A DNA stretch of 64,000 nt, from assembly GCF_947501385.1 (NCBI RefSeq), contig NZ_CANMVP010000011.1, positions 87,264 through 151,263 on the forward strand, in the 5' to 3' direction. Source of the stretch: an uncultured Polaribacter sp. (GTDB taxonomy: Bacteria > Bacteroidota > Bacteroidia > Flavobacteriales > Flavobacteriaceae). Position numbers and translations under genes: made by a program. The notes under the pieces were generated by a model. The model was not told where the DNA came from. It saw nothing but the letters and a program-made list of their open reading frames with translations, and searched no databases. This document shows, in pieces, positions 35,901-44,029 of this stretch. Position 1 is the first letter of the stretch. Every line of letters starts with the position of its first letter.

Positions 35901-36030
35901 ATGGACGTTCGTCAATTGCATCAATCACGATACCTGTTACAGTAATTCCAGATTTTTCTTGTCCTTGCAACGCAATAGTTATTCCAAAAAATAAAATGAA
36001 AAACAGGGTATGTGCATTCTTTATTTTCAT
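32920..36030 (-). CDS. SusC/RagA-like TonB-dependent transporter (second pair)
   Basis: About 1036 residues from ATG 36030, chosen because it gives a normal Sec signal (KIKNAHTLFFILFFGITIALQGQ); ATG 36048 would add six residues. Order: carboxypeptidase-regulatory-like domain (TGIVIDAIDERPLAGINIRVG), plug (ESVANLLNGEVSGMRT, GANMFIRGYNTLNA, IIIDGMMIE, ITVIKDAASIYGARGANGVILIET) and a long outer membrane beta-barrel ending in SSVLIGIRVGL. The usual DEVVVTGYG TonB-box text before the plug is not evident; the matching place reads SNTAIVSAVATKEG. It imports oligosaccharides using TonB energy, with SusD at 31276 as lid. It lies 36 bases after a FAS1 gene. Confidence 0.94.
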   Translation of the reverse strand: MKIKNAHTLFFILFFGITIALQGQEKSGITVTGIVIDAIDERPLAGINIRVGTFSSVLTNEKGEFSILVPDTRATLHVSNIAYQNKEVALKGLTKVKIKMHDNNFKSYYNKIQMPFEKKSNTAIVSAVATKEGSISSPRESVANLLNGEVSGMRTILRSGVPGIGANMFIRGYNTLNAATQPLIIIDGMMIETNTFSNNAIINGYAYDPLSDINPKDIANITVIKDAASIYGARGANGVILIETNKTDAISTKIDFYIQGGLNMAPNNIPMMNSGQFKTYLVDQFNNSGLYTNSEIANLPFFNENTSFEDYERYHNETDWQKQIFENSFTNEYYLRVTGGDEVAKYGLSIGYTTNGGVVSNSEFDRFTTRFNAETNITEKLSLDTNLSVTYATRNLFDDGLLSTSPIFSALNKSPFLSPFVPNADGIVTNIYEDIDEIGAFSNPKAITDNATFEAKNYNLYGHLKIGYEISKNLNLSSLIGLNYLKNRENVFLPDLGLSSSVNEFDDVLFRSSKVSVQSLFAVYNDTKLNYLLNVDNIHNLSLNLGIRYNQNNYENSFSTSGNSGDDQFTSLDSGDRLTFVTSGSIGNWKYASLYANADYSFLNKYFFSYNFSVDTSSRFGEDNKIGIFPSVGAGWLISSENFMAASKNVDQIKLRASYGLTGNDGIGNYNAESYFVSRRFLEGTGLVSGNVANSSIAWEETTKANIGLDLGFFNERLSFTIDYFNNVTDGLLNTNEINSVFGQEGFINNDGKLTNRGFEFGLHTRIVNTNSFSWDVGGNISRYKNEILSLPSGSQILDIQGVEATIINQEGSPLGLFYGYKTDGIYNNSAAATSDGLSWTDFRGFEQPFVAGDVKFVNTNTSDTIINEDDRVVIGDPNPDFTGMFYNTFTYKRITLSALFTFSEGNDIYNALRWKTEAMSDFSNQSEAIANRWSVENQNTNIPRAVYGDEVGNSRFSDRWIEDGSYVRLKTLSLSYTPKVYNATIYVTANNLFTFTNYLGYDPEVSASQVSYLQGIDAGYMPQFSSVLIGIRVGL

Positions 36031-36066
36031 CAGAGTCAGATAAGTCATGTTTACTATTTATTTTTA

Positions 36067-37608
36067 TTAATCAATGGGTACTAATTCTGCATAATCGATT
36101 CCAAAACTACGATCGTACAATAAAAGTTCGGGTTCGCTAACATCAATAATAACTTTAAGCTTTACAAAAAAGTTGTTAGTTTTGTTACTGTTTATATATA
36201 CTGGTATCGCATACGTACCTCCAATACGAACAACACCATCTTCTTGATTACTAATTATAATTGCTGGAATCTCATTTACAATAATATTTTCATTTTCATC
36301 CACATAACTAAATTCAAACTTTAATTTGGTTTGCTTCGCTGCGCCAATTGGAGAAAATTTTAAATCGATGTTATAATTTGCCGATAATACATTTGAAAAA
36401 GCGATTTCAAAATAGTTATTACTATTGTTCGCATTTGGATTTTTTGTGAGTGATACCGTATTTGTAAAATCACCAGAAGCATTGATGTCATATTTCTTTT
36501 GAATGGTAAAATCTGATAAAGATCCTATTTCTCTTCTGCTTGAATTTTCTACTTCATACCGTATTTTTTTGTAAATAATATTTTTAGGGTCATAATCCAG
36601 TTGGTCTACAACAAACAAGTTGCCGTTGCTTAAAGCATAATTTTCTATTACATTGCCAGAGTTTATAATAACATTATTACCTGTTGTTGTAGTAATAGCT
36701 GATCCATCTAAGTCTTCAAGATTCACAATAGGAAAATTCAGGTTGCTAAATATGGCACTGTCTGTATAGTATTTAGTTGAATCTGCAACAGGATGCTGAT
36801 AATAATCATATAAATCATCAAATATGTTTTCATACACAGCATCTGTTAAACCAATAAATGTGTAGCGCTCTTCTTCTGAACTCAAATTACCAATAATATT
36901 AAAATAACTATTGGATGAATTAAAGATGGAATCATACACTGGTTGCCCCAAAGTATTGGTTCCTATTTTTACGCTATTTACTTCATCAAAAACAGTTTCA
37001 TTGAATTGTGTTAGAAAATCTAATAATATTGGAAATCGAAGGGCATTATCATTGAGATAATCAAAAACATTAGGCCTTACTGTTAATACGTCATCTATTT
37101 TGTGCAAAATTCCATTAGCTGTTAAAATATCTTTTTCAACAACGTTAACGTCTCCGAAGGTCACACTACCACTAGAATTTGAAAATTGAATGGACTTATT
37201 GTTTAACATTTTCACCAAAACCGAATTTTCAGCAAAACTTGTATTGTAAGAAAATCTAGAGATATGGTTTCCTATGAACTCACTTAGTAAATCAGGGGCA
37301 TTTAATATATCAGTAGATACTTGAGCCAAAGCCGTATTGTTAGGCGCCCATACAGTGTATGCTTGAGGTGTTTCTAAAAGTGCATCATAACCTGTTTGCT
37401 CAAGTAAATCAACAAAAACAGTATATTCCGCGCCTTCAGATAGCACAGACAAAAGATTATTTTCTAAACTGGAATCTAATTCTTTATAATGATTCTCCCA
37501 GGCATCATCTTTACAACCAATAATGGTTACAAGAATGGTAAGGACTGCAACAAAAAAGCTGAGATTGTATATGTATTTATTCTTGTTTTTCATTAGAAGT
37601 TCTTTCAT
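36067..37608 (-). CDS. FAS1 (fasciclin) domain surface lipoprotein, third in the cluster
   Basis: 513 residues. The lipoprotein signal ends in TIIGC followed by KDD, the pattern (Cys then K and acidic residues) reported as a surface-export signal in Bacteroidota lipoproteins. A FAS1 domain covers about residues 45-185 (TVFVDLLEQTGYDALL, YTVWAPNNTAL, ANGILHKIDDVL). A weaker FAS1-like part covers about 190-340 (FPILLDFLTQF, LSNGNLFVVDQL). The last ~170 residues are beta-rich and end in DYAELVPID, almost the same ending as the neighbour at 37623. FAS1 domains are known for adhesion and, in some bacteria, polymer binding. Encoded directly ahead of the second SusC, it probably acts as a surface glycan-binding protein. 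That role is inferred from position. Confidence 0.85.
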   Translation of the reverse strand: MKELLMKNKNKYIYNLSFFVAVLTILVTIIGCKDDAWENHYKELDSSLENNLLSVLSEGAEYTVFVDLLEQTGYDALLETPQAYTVWAPNNTALAQVSTDILNAPDLLSEFIGNHISRFSYNTSFAENSVLVKMLNNKSIQFSNSSGSVTFGDVNVVEKDILTANGILHKIDDVLTVRPNVFDYLNDNALRFPILLDFLTQFNETVFDEVNSVKIGTNTLGQPVYDSIFNSSNSYFNIIGNLSSEEERYTFIGLTDAVYENIFDDLYDYYQHPVADSTKYYTDSAIFSNLNFPIVNLEDLDGSAITTTTGNNVIINSGNVIENYALSNGNLFVVDQLDYDPKNIIYKKIRYEVENSSRREIGSLSDFTIQKKYDINASGDFTNTVSLTKNPNANNSNNYFEIAFSNVLSANYNIDLKFSPIGAAKQTKLKFEFSYVDENENIIVNEIPAIIISNQEDGVVRIGGTYAIPVYINSNKTNNFFVKLKVIIDVSEPELLLYDRSFGIDYAELVPID

Positions 37609-37622
37609 ATTATTTTCTTTTA

Positions 37623-39266
37623 TTAATCAACTGGCACAAACTCAACATAATCAATAGGAATACCTCCTGATCTTACCGTTTCAAAACGAAGCACATGACT
37701 TTGTTGTTCGGGCATGAGTAGTTCATCTGTTATTATAAATCTAGCCCAGGTAGCTATGTCATAGGCCGAGGTACCTGTATTGTCGAAAACATCTCTAAGC
37801 CCTCTCACGTAACCACGATCTCTCAATTGTGTTGAGTCTTCATTGGGCCAACCTATTCCTAGTTCACTAGGATTTACCCTCATATCCCATTGTGAACCAA
37901 TAGGTTGACCATCCCAGTAGGTTTGAAATATTGGTCTACCATTATTCCCTTGATTTCCGCATACCCTAAGTTCATATTTCCCTTTAGGAAGTACTGGAGT
38001 ATCAAATTCAATCCATGTAACAGAACCTAAATTCAATACGGTTCCTGCATCGTATGCTGCATTTCTACTCTGTCTAAGAATTCTTATACGAGTTGCTGGA
38101 AAAACTCGAAGACGAGAAAAAATAGTGGGATCATTATACCATCTGCCAAAACCAACTGCACCCGATTGTACTTCGGGCTGACCCGTTGCAAAATCAAATA
38201 TTACATATTTTGCTTTCGGTATAAATATGGTAAACAATTTATCTACCGTATGGTACACTCCGTTTTTTGCAGGATAATTACTTTCTGATGGAATTAAAGA
38301 TGTCCAAGTATCATTTACACCAGTCTCAGTTTCATTTAATTTAAGTTCTTTATCTGTTTTAAATGATTTAATCGCATTTTTAGGTAAAATGGTATTTATA
38401 AAGCTATCAGCAGGAAAATCAGCAGTGTATAAAAAACTTTCTGTGGCATGGTAGCCCATAAATCTGTTCAATTCATTATTTGGATTGGTGTAATCGGTAT
38501 CTCCAGGAGAGATTAGATTCGCCAAATCATCAAAAGAATGAATGCCTTCTTGAGCATAAACAACATCCGATTCTGCCAAAATTGTAAAATTATTTTTGGC
38601 TCCTTTAGTATCAAAAATTACAGAAAAAATTTCATAATATCCTGTTTGTTTTAAAGCTTCAATAAAAATAGTATGTTTCCCAGCCTTTTCAATTACTTTA
38701 GGAATGGGGTCAATAAATGGTAACAATACGCCATCAAGGGCGTGTATAATACCATTGCTAGCCTCTATATCGTATTGATCTAAACCAATCTCTCGATTAA
38801 TTTTAACATTCGAAATACCTCCTCCGTCTAAATATGAGGTGGTAAGAAAATCACCCGTGTAAGTCGTATCAGCTAAACGACCTTCAATAAAACTACTGGT
38901 ATACCTTTGCGTTGGTAAGGTGTGAAACTTAACTACTATTTTTAAAAACTCAATTTGATCTTCAGATGTTAATTCATCTACTGAGCCTACATTAAAATTT
39001 TCCTGCAAATATGTTTTAATAGCCGTATTGGTAGGTGCTAAACAAGTATAACTACCGTAACTTTTAAATGCACTGTCGAATTTTGTTTTACGTAAAATAT
39101 CTACATACATCGAAAATTTATCTGGATCAGATTCCAGCGTCTGTAAAATTGTTTTTTCATCCGTTGTGAAGAAAGTGGTATTATCAAGCTTATCATCACA
39201 ACTGATGATGATTATAGCAAGTAGTAATAAACTTACAAGCAACTTTCTAATTTTATCTGTTCTCAT
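37623..39266 (-). CDS. FAS1 (fasciclin) domain surface lipoprotein, second in the cluster
   Basis: 547 residues. A lipoprotein signal ends in IIISC, followed by DDKLD, an acidic stretch fitting surface exposure. Two FAS1 domains are visible: about 40-185 (FSMYVDILRKTKFDSAF, YTCLAPTNTAI, ASNGIIHALDGVLLPF) and about 190-350 (TIFIEALKQTGYYEIF, NGVYHTVDKLF). The C-terminal ~200 residues are beta-rich with many aromatic residues (IFQTYWDGQPIGSQWDMRV; TWIEFDTPVLPKGKYELRVCG) and end in IDYVEFVPVD. This last module resembles a carbohydrate-binding sandwich. It is 14 bases upstream of the third FAS1 gene and 24 bases downstream of the first SusD gene. Glycan binding at the surface is inferred, not shown. 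Confidence 0.85.
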   Translation of the reverse strand: MRTDKIRKLLVSLLLLAIIIISCDDKLDNTTFFTTDEKTILQTLESDPDKFSMYVDILRKTKFDSAFKSYGSYTCLAPTNTAIKTYLQENFNVGSVDELTSEDQIEFLKIVVKFHTLPTQRYTSSFIEGRLADTTYTGDFLTTSYLDGGGISNVKINREIGLDQYDIEASNGIIHALDGVLLPFIDPIPKVIEKAGKHTIFIEALKQTGYYEIFSVIFDTKGAKNNFTILAESDVVYAQEGIHSFDDLANLISPGDTDYTNPNNELNRFMGYHATESFLYTADFPADSFINTILPKNAIKSFKTDKELKLNETETGVNDTWTSLIPSESNYPAKNGVYHTVDKLFTIFIPKAKYVIFDFATGQPEVQSGAVGFGRWYNDPTIFSRLRVFPATRIRILRQSRNAAYDAGTVLNLGSVTWIEFDTPVLPKGKYELRVCGNQGNNGRPIFQTYWDGQPIGSQWDMRVNPSELGIGWPNEDSTQLRDRGYVRGLRDVFDNTGTSAYDIATWARFIITDELLMPEQQSHVLRFETVRSGGIPIDYVEFVPVD

Positions 39267-39290
39267 AATATTATCTTTTATATTATTCTT

Positions 39291-40751
39291 TTAATTTTGA
39301 TAATAGGGGTTTTGAATTAAATTGTCATTAAGATTGATATCTGCTTGTGGTATTGGCAAATAATAAGATTCTGAATCTGAATAATAACTCAAAAGTTGTT
39401 CATAATTATCTGCACTCGCTTTTACATCAACTAGATCTAGTATCAGTTCTTGTCGTTCAAAATTATTACGTCTTGCAAAACGTAGTAAATCATACCACCT
39501 CTTCCCTTCGTAAGCAAATTCTTTTTGACGCTCTAGTAATAATGCTTCTTGTAGAGATGTTTCGTTAATTACAACTTCTAATGGAACTCCTGTAGCACGT
39601 TGATGTACAGCATTTATTAAATCCTTAGCTCTGTCTAAGTTTTTATTATTTGAAGATAAAAGATATGCTTCTGCCTGCATCAATAGAACATCTGCATATC
39701 TATAAAATATAAAGTTGTTAAAAAATTCATCTTGTCCTCTATAGGTTCCTGCTGCATCTACTCCTGCATATTTGTAAATAGCATTTGTTTGCGCATCATA
39801 AGTGGCAAAATCTGCTCTAATATCATTCGGAAACTCTTCATAAAGTTCTATGATCCCTACGTAAGTTCCATATAACGGATTTCCAATCCAAAATGAATTT
39901 CTAAATGTTGCATTTATATCGCTAAATTGTAATTCAAAAATACCTTCACTAGAATTTCCTTCGAAGAATATCTTATCAAACCATTCTGAACCACCCACCA
40001 AACTATATTTACCTAGACTTACAATTTCATTGCAGGTATCAATACAATTATCGAATTGATTGCTCCACAAATACACATCAGAAAGTATGGCTAATGCTGC
40101 ACCTTTTGTCATTCTTCCTTTGTCATAAGCTGCAGATAGTGTTGCACCTAAATTAAGATCTGAAACAGCTAATTTAAGATCTTCGATTATTTGAGTAATA
40201 ATCTCTTCTTCGGTATTTTTTGCAGGGTAAAAATCAACTTGACTATTGGATGTTGCTGTTAGCACTAATGGAACTTCTTTAAAGTTTCTTACTAAAATAA
40301 AATAGACCAAAGATCTAATGGTTAACACTTCTGCTTTAAAATTATCTAATTCTTGCTGTGTAAAAGATAAATCGTTTTCTTTGGCAGCATCAGCAAATTC
40401 TAATACTAAATTGCAATAGTTGATGGTTGCATAAAATGAATTCCAACTTACCAAAGTGTTGGTTGGTATCATAAAATTGTTCATTAAATTTAAAGCGGCA
40501 TTACTAGCTCTTCTGGAAACCAACATTTCTGCTCTAAGTTCACCCCACAACAATACTCTATCTGTAAAACTAGATTGGTTCATAGATGCATAACACCCAG
40601 CAACGGCAGCGGCTACTTGTTCTTTATTTTGCCAAAACTCTTGTTGGATTAGATTATCTTTGGGTTTTAATTCCAAATAATCATCACAGGAAAGTAACGA
40701 GACCAAAAAAATTGGGATGATTATTAATATGTTCTTTATATGTCTTTTCAT
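39291..40751 (-). CDS. SusD/RagB-like outer membrane glycan-binding lipoprotein (first pair)
   Basis: 486 residues from ATG 40751, which gives the lipoprotein signal ILIIIPIFLVSLLSC followed by DDYLELKPKDN, the standard SusD N-terminus. An ATG at 40787 would add 12 residues and overlap the SusC gene by 14 bases. SusD hallmarks: FWQNKEQVAAAVAGCYASM, RSLVYFILVRNFKEVPLVL, GRMTKGAALAILSDVYLW, LLMQAEAYLL, LLLERQKEFAYEGKRWYDLLRFAR and YYLPIPQADINLN. The protein sits on the surface over its SusC partner (40774) and binds glycan fragments. The two genes are 22 bases apart with this start. Confidence 0.95.
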   Translation of the reverse strand: MKRHIKNILIIIPIFLVSLLSCDDYLELKPKDNLIQQEFWQNKEQVAAAVAGCYASMNQSSFTDRVLLWGELRAEMLVSRRASNAALNLMNNFMIPTNTLVSWNSFYATINYCNLVLEFADAAKENDLSFTQQELDNFKAEVLTIRSLVYFILVRNFKEVPLVLTATSNSQVDFYPAKNTEEEIITQIIEDLKLAVSDLNLGATLSAAYDKGRMTKGAALAILSDVYLWSNQFDNCIDTCNEIVSLGKYSLVGGSEWFDKIFFEGNSSEGIFELQFSDINATFRNSFWIGNPLYGTYVGIIELYEEFPNDIRADFATYDAQTNAIYKYAGVDAAGTYRGQDEFFNNFIFYRYADVLLMQAEAYLLSSNNKNLDRAKDLINAVHQRATGVPLEVVINETSLQEALLLERQKEFAYEGKRWYDLLRFARRNNFERQELILDLVDVKASADNYEQLLSYYSDSESYYLPIPQADINLNDNLIQNPYYQN

Positions 40752-40773
40752 TGTAGTAAAAGTTATTATCATC

Positions 40774-43700
40774 TTAGAATGATACATTTAATCCCAGTGT
40801 TATTTGTTGCGATTTAGGGGTTTGGTTTATATCGTAACCAAGCTCTTGCCACTCATCACTTGCACCTGTTTCTGGATCGGCACCCGAGTATTTTGTAAAA
40901 GTTAATAAATTGGTACCTGTTAGAAAGAAAGAGGCATTGTAGATATTAAATTTCTTAATTACGTTTTTAGGAAGATCATACTTTAAGGTAATAAACTTCA
41001 TTCTTAAAAATGACGCGTCTTCTAAAAAACGATCTGACCCTAATGTATTTACTGGACTGTTTAAATAAGCCCTTGGAATGTCTGTTACATCTCCTTCAAA
41101 TCGCCATCTGCGCAGTACAGCTGTGCTTTGGTTGTCATAATTATCCATACTTTCTGTATTCATTCTTGCCAGATTTATCACTTTTTGATCGAGTCTAAAG
41201 TTAAAAAAGGCATTTAGCTGAAAGTTCTTATACCTTAAGGTGGGACCAAAACCACCAAACAATAATGGATTTGCGTTCCCCAAATACACCACATCTAATC
41301 GATCAATACTTCCGTCTTTATTAATATCTTCATACATCGCTTCGCCGGCTTTAAACTCTCTACTACCATTAAAGACAAGATTCTTTGGTTCGCCATTTAT
41401 ATCTGTAATAACAGTACCGTTTTCATCTCTAGCAACCAAATCTTCTGAAGTACTAAAAACACCTAAATAACGGTAGCCATAAAATGAGCCGATGGGATTG
41501 TCTTCTTGAATTCTCTTTAAATAACCATCTGGACCTGTAGCTAGAGGGTTTCCTTCTTCTGTAGCTTGTGCGTCTGAAATTTTGGTAACCATATTGTTAT
41601 TACGTGCGATATTGAAATTAAAATCGAAACTAAAATCTTTATTTCTAATAATTTGAGTTCTAATACTTAATTCAAATCCTTCATTACTAATATTACCTAG
41701 ATTTAGAAAAGGCAACCTTGAAAAACCAGATGTCGAGGGGATGGCTGTGTTTTCACTTAAAAAGTCTCTAGTTTCTTTCCAGTAAAATTCTAAATCACCA
41801 CTTATTTTTCTGTCAAAAAATGAATAGGTGAGCCCTATATTACTTTGTATGACCGTTTCCCATTTTAAATCTGTCAACTCAATATTGTTTGGAATTACAG
41901 GTCGGTCATCAAGGTAATTATAATTGTACGTTGAGTAAGTGTTGTATTGTCCATAATTAAAAGGGGGTGAGTTCCCATTAACCCCATAACTTGCTCTAGG
42001 ACTAAGTTCATCTATAAACTCTAAAGATTCCATAAATTTTTCTTCAACCATATTCCACCTAGCGGAAATACTAGGAAAAGTACCATATCTATAATTTGTT
42101 CCAAATTTCGAATTCCCTTCAGAGCGTATGCCTCCACTTAAAATGTAGCGGTCTAAAAATTGATAATTAAACATAAAATTATATGCCAAAGAAGTATTTT
42201 GAGTAAATGTAGAACTCAACGTATTTCCAGAGCCTTCAATACGTGCAGGGGTTATTGGCGATTGTAGAAAACTACTTGGCGAATTGCTTGTATTTGCTAT
42301 ATAACCTTGACTCGTTTTCTCAAAAGTTTGAAATGCTCCACTTGCAAAAAGTGAATGTTTTTTACCTATGTAAGGATTCCAAACCAATCTAGTATCTGTT
42401 CTGGCAACAAAAAATTCAGCGTCTGAAAAAGTAGCTTCATTATTTGCTGAACTTGTCCATGCAGCACCTAAAGCCGCTTCTGGGACAAAAACTGATGTTT
42501 TATCTACATTGATATCAAAAGAAATAATTGAGTTAAAACTAAAAGTCTTAGATGGTTTGTAATCAAATCTAAAAATTGGCGATATTCTGTTTCTTTCTGT
42601 ATTTCTAGTGGCAAGGTTGGCCATGGCCACTGGATTGTAATAAGTTATGCCACTGCCTTGAAAAGCATCTACCGGTGTAAAATAGATATCCGTTGGGTTC
42701 CCAAGTTCATCAACCTCATAAATAGATTGATTTGGCATTTTTAGAAGTGCCAATTCTCTAATTCTTGAAAATGACCTGTCTGTAGAACTATGCGTATAGG
42801 ATAGTTCTGAAGCAATTGAAATTTTATCTGATATATTGTAATCCAATATAGCTCTCGTAGTAAAAAGCTTAAAACCAGCACCTACAGTGGTTCCCACTTG
42901 ATTTTTATAGCTTCCAGAAATACGGTATGATGATTTTTCACCTCCCCCAGAAACTCCAAGAAAATGCTCATTAATACTTCCTATTTGTGTTATTTCATCA
43001 ATCCAATTGACATTCTTATTATACAACTCAAAGAGCTCATAATTAGGATCAAATTCAACCTGTGGGTAACCCGTAGTTTCATTTACAGCAATATTGATAT
43101 CTTTTACAAGGGTCGAATATTGATCACCGTTTAGTAAAGGAATTCCATCTGGCTGCCAATCTAAAGTACTTCTATAACTATAAGAAAATCTTGCTTTTCC
43201 TTTAGCGCCACGTTTAGTCGTTATCAGTAAAACACCGTTAGCTGCTCTTGAACCAAATTGTGCGGTTGCTGCAGCATCTTTTAATACCGAAATACTTTCT
43301 ATATCGTCTGGCGACACCCCAACTAGTGCTGCGAATTGTTGCTCATCTGCTGCCCCGAAATCAAAAAGTTGATCTATTTGTGTTTCAATAGGTACCCCAT
43401 TAATAACAATTAAAGGTTCAGAGGAAGCATTTAATGATGATGTACCACGAATACGAATAGACATACCTGCACCAGGTTCTCCTGAATTGGCTACAATATC
43501 TAAACCACTTATACGACCTTGTAACTGATCTACAAGTCCCGTAGAAACTGTTTCGCTAATCTCTTTTACTGAAATGGTTTCTACCGCGGTAGCAATTCTC
43601 CTTTTATCTATTTCAAATTCACCTGTAAACACTTTTTTAGTGGTTTTTATTTCTATTGCATCTAATTCAAAAACGTCATCCATCAATTTAACGTCTATTA

Positions 43701-44007
43701 CTCTTTTAGTATTTGGTACAACTTCTTTGGTAATAAAGCCTATATATGAAAATGTTAGAGTATTTTTCGGATCAAAAATTTTAATTGAATAATTTCCATT
43801 AAAATCTGCTATGGCTCCACTAATAATACGATTGTTTTCATCTTTCTCAGCAATAGTTACGCCCATTAGAGGTTCATTACCTACCTCAGAAGTTATAGTA
43901 CCCGTTATAATTATTTTCTGCTTTGATTGTCCAGATATTCTATACACTGAAAATAACGTAAATACTATGATTAAGACATATGAATATGACCTGTATTGAT
44001 ACTTCAT
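40774..44007 (-). CDS. SusC/RagA-like TonB-dependent transporter (first pair)
   Basis: 1077 residues: Sec signal (SYVLIIVFTLFSVYRISGQ). Then come a carboxypeptidase-regulatory-like domain (TGTITSEVGNEPLMGVTIAE ... LTFSYIGFITKEV), a plug (GLVDQLQGRISGLDI, MSIRIRGTSSLNA, LIVINGVPIE, ISVLKDAAATAQFGSRAANGVLLITTKRG) and a 22-strand-type barrel with a final aromatic residue (QQITLGLNVSF). It imports oligosaccharides through the outer membrane together with SusD at 39291. It is encoded 22 bases after the four-FAS1 lipoprotein gene. The two SusC proteins of the locus differ widely, which argues for two different imported ligands and not a recent duplication. Confidence 0.95.
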   Translation of the reverse strand: MKYQYRSYSYVLIIVFTLFSVYRISGQSKQKIIITGTITSEVGNEPLMGVTIAEKDENNRIISGAIADFNGNYSIKIFDPKNTLTFSYIGFITKEVVPNTKRVIDVKLMDDVFELDAIEIKTTKKVFTGEFEIDKRRIATAVETISVKEISETVSTGLVDQLQGRISGLDIVANSGEPGAGMSIRIRGTSSLNASSEPLIVINGVPIETQIDQLFDFGAADEQQFAALVGVSPDDIESISVLKDAAATAQFGSRAANGVLLITTKRGAKGKARFSYSYRSTLDWQPDGIPLLNGDQYSTLVKDINIAVNETTGYPQVEFDPNYELFELYNKNVNWIDEITQIGSINEHFLGVSGGGEKSSYRISGSYKNQVGTTVGAGFKLFTTRAILDYNISDKISIASELSYTHSSTDRSFSRIRELALLKMPNQSIYEVDELGNPTDIYFTPVDAFQGSGITYYNPVAMANLATRNTERNRISPIFRFDYKPSKTFSFNSIISFDINVDKTSVFVPEAALGAAWTSSANNEATFSDAEFFVARTDTRLVWNPYIGKKHSLFASGAFQTFEKTSQGYIANTSNSPSSFLQSPITPARIEGSGNTLSSTFTQNTSLAYNFMFNYQFLDRYILSGGIRSEGNSKFGTNYRYGTFPSISARWNMVEEKFMESLEFIDELSPRASYGVNGNSPPFNYGQYNTYSTYNYNYLDDRPVIPNNIELTDLKWETVIQSNIGLTYSFFDRKISGDLEFYWKETRDFLSENTAIPSTSGFSRLPFLNLGNISNEGFELSIRTQIIRNKDFSFDFNFNIARNNNMVTKISDAQATEEGNPLATGPDGYLKRIQEDNPIGSFYGYRYLGVFSTSEDLVARDENGTVITDINGEPKNLVFNGSREFKAGEAMYEDINKDGSIDRLDVVYLGNANPLLFGGFGPTLRYKNFQLNAFFNFRLDQKVINLARMNTESMDNYDNQSTAVLRRWRFEGDVTDIPRAYLNSPVNTLGSDRFLEDASFLRMKFITLKYDLPKNVIKKFNIYNASFFLTGTNLLTFTKYSGADPETGASDEWQELGYDINQTPKSQQITLGLNVSF

Positions 44008-44029
44008 ACTTGATAAACTTTAAGTTTTA

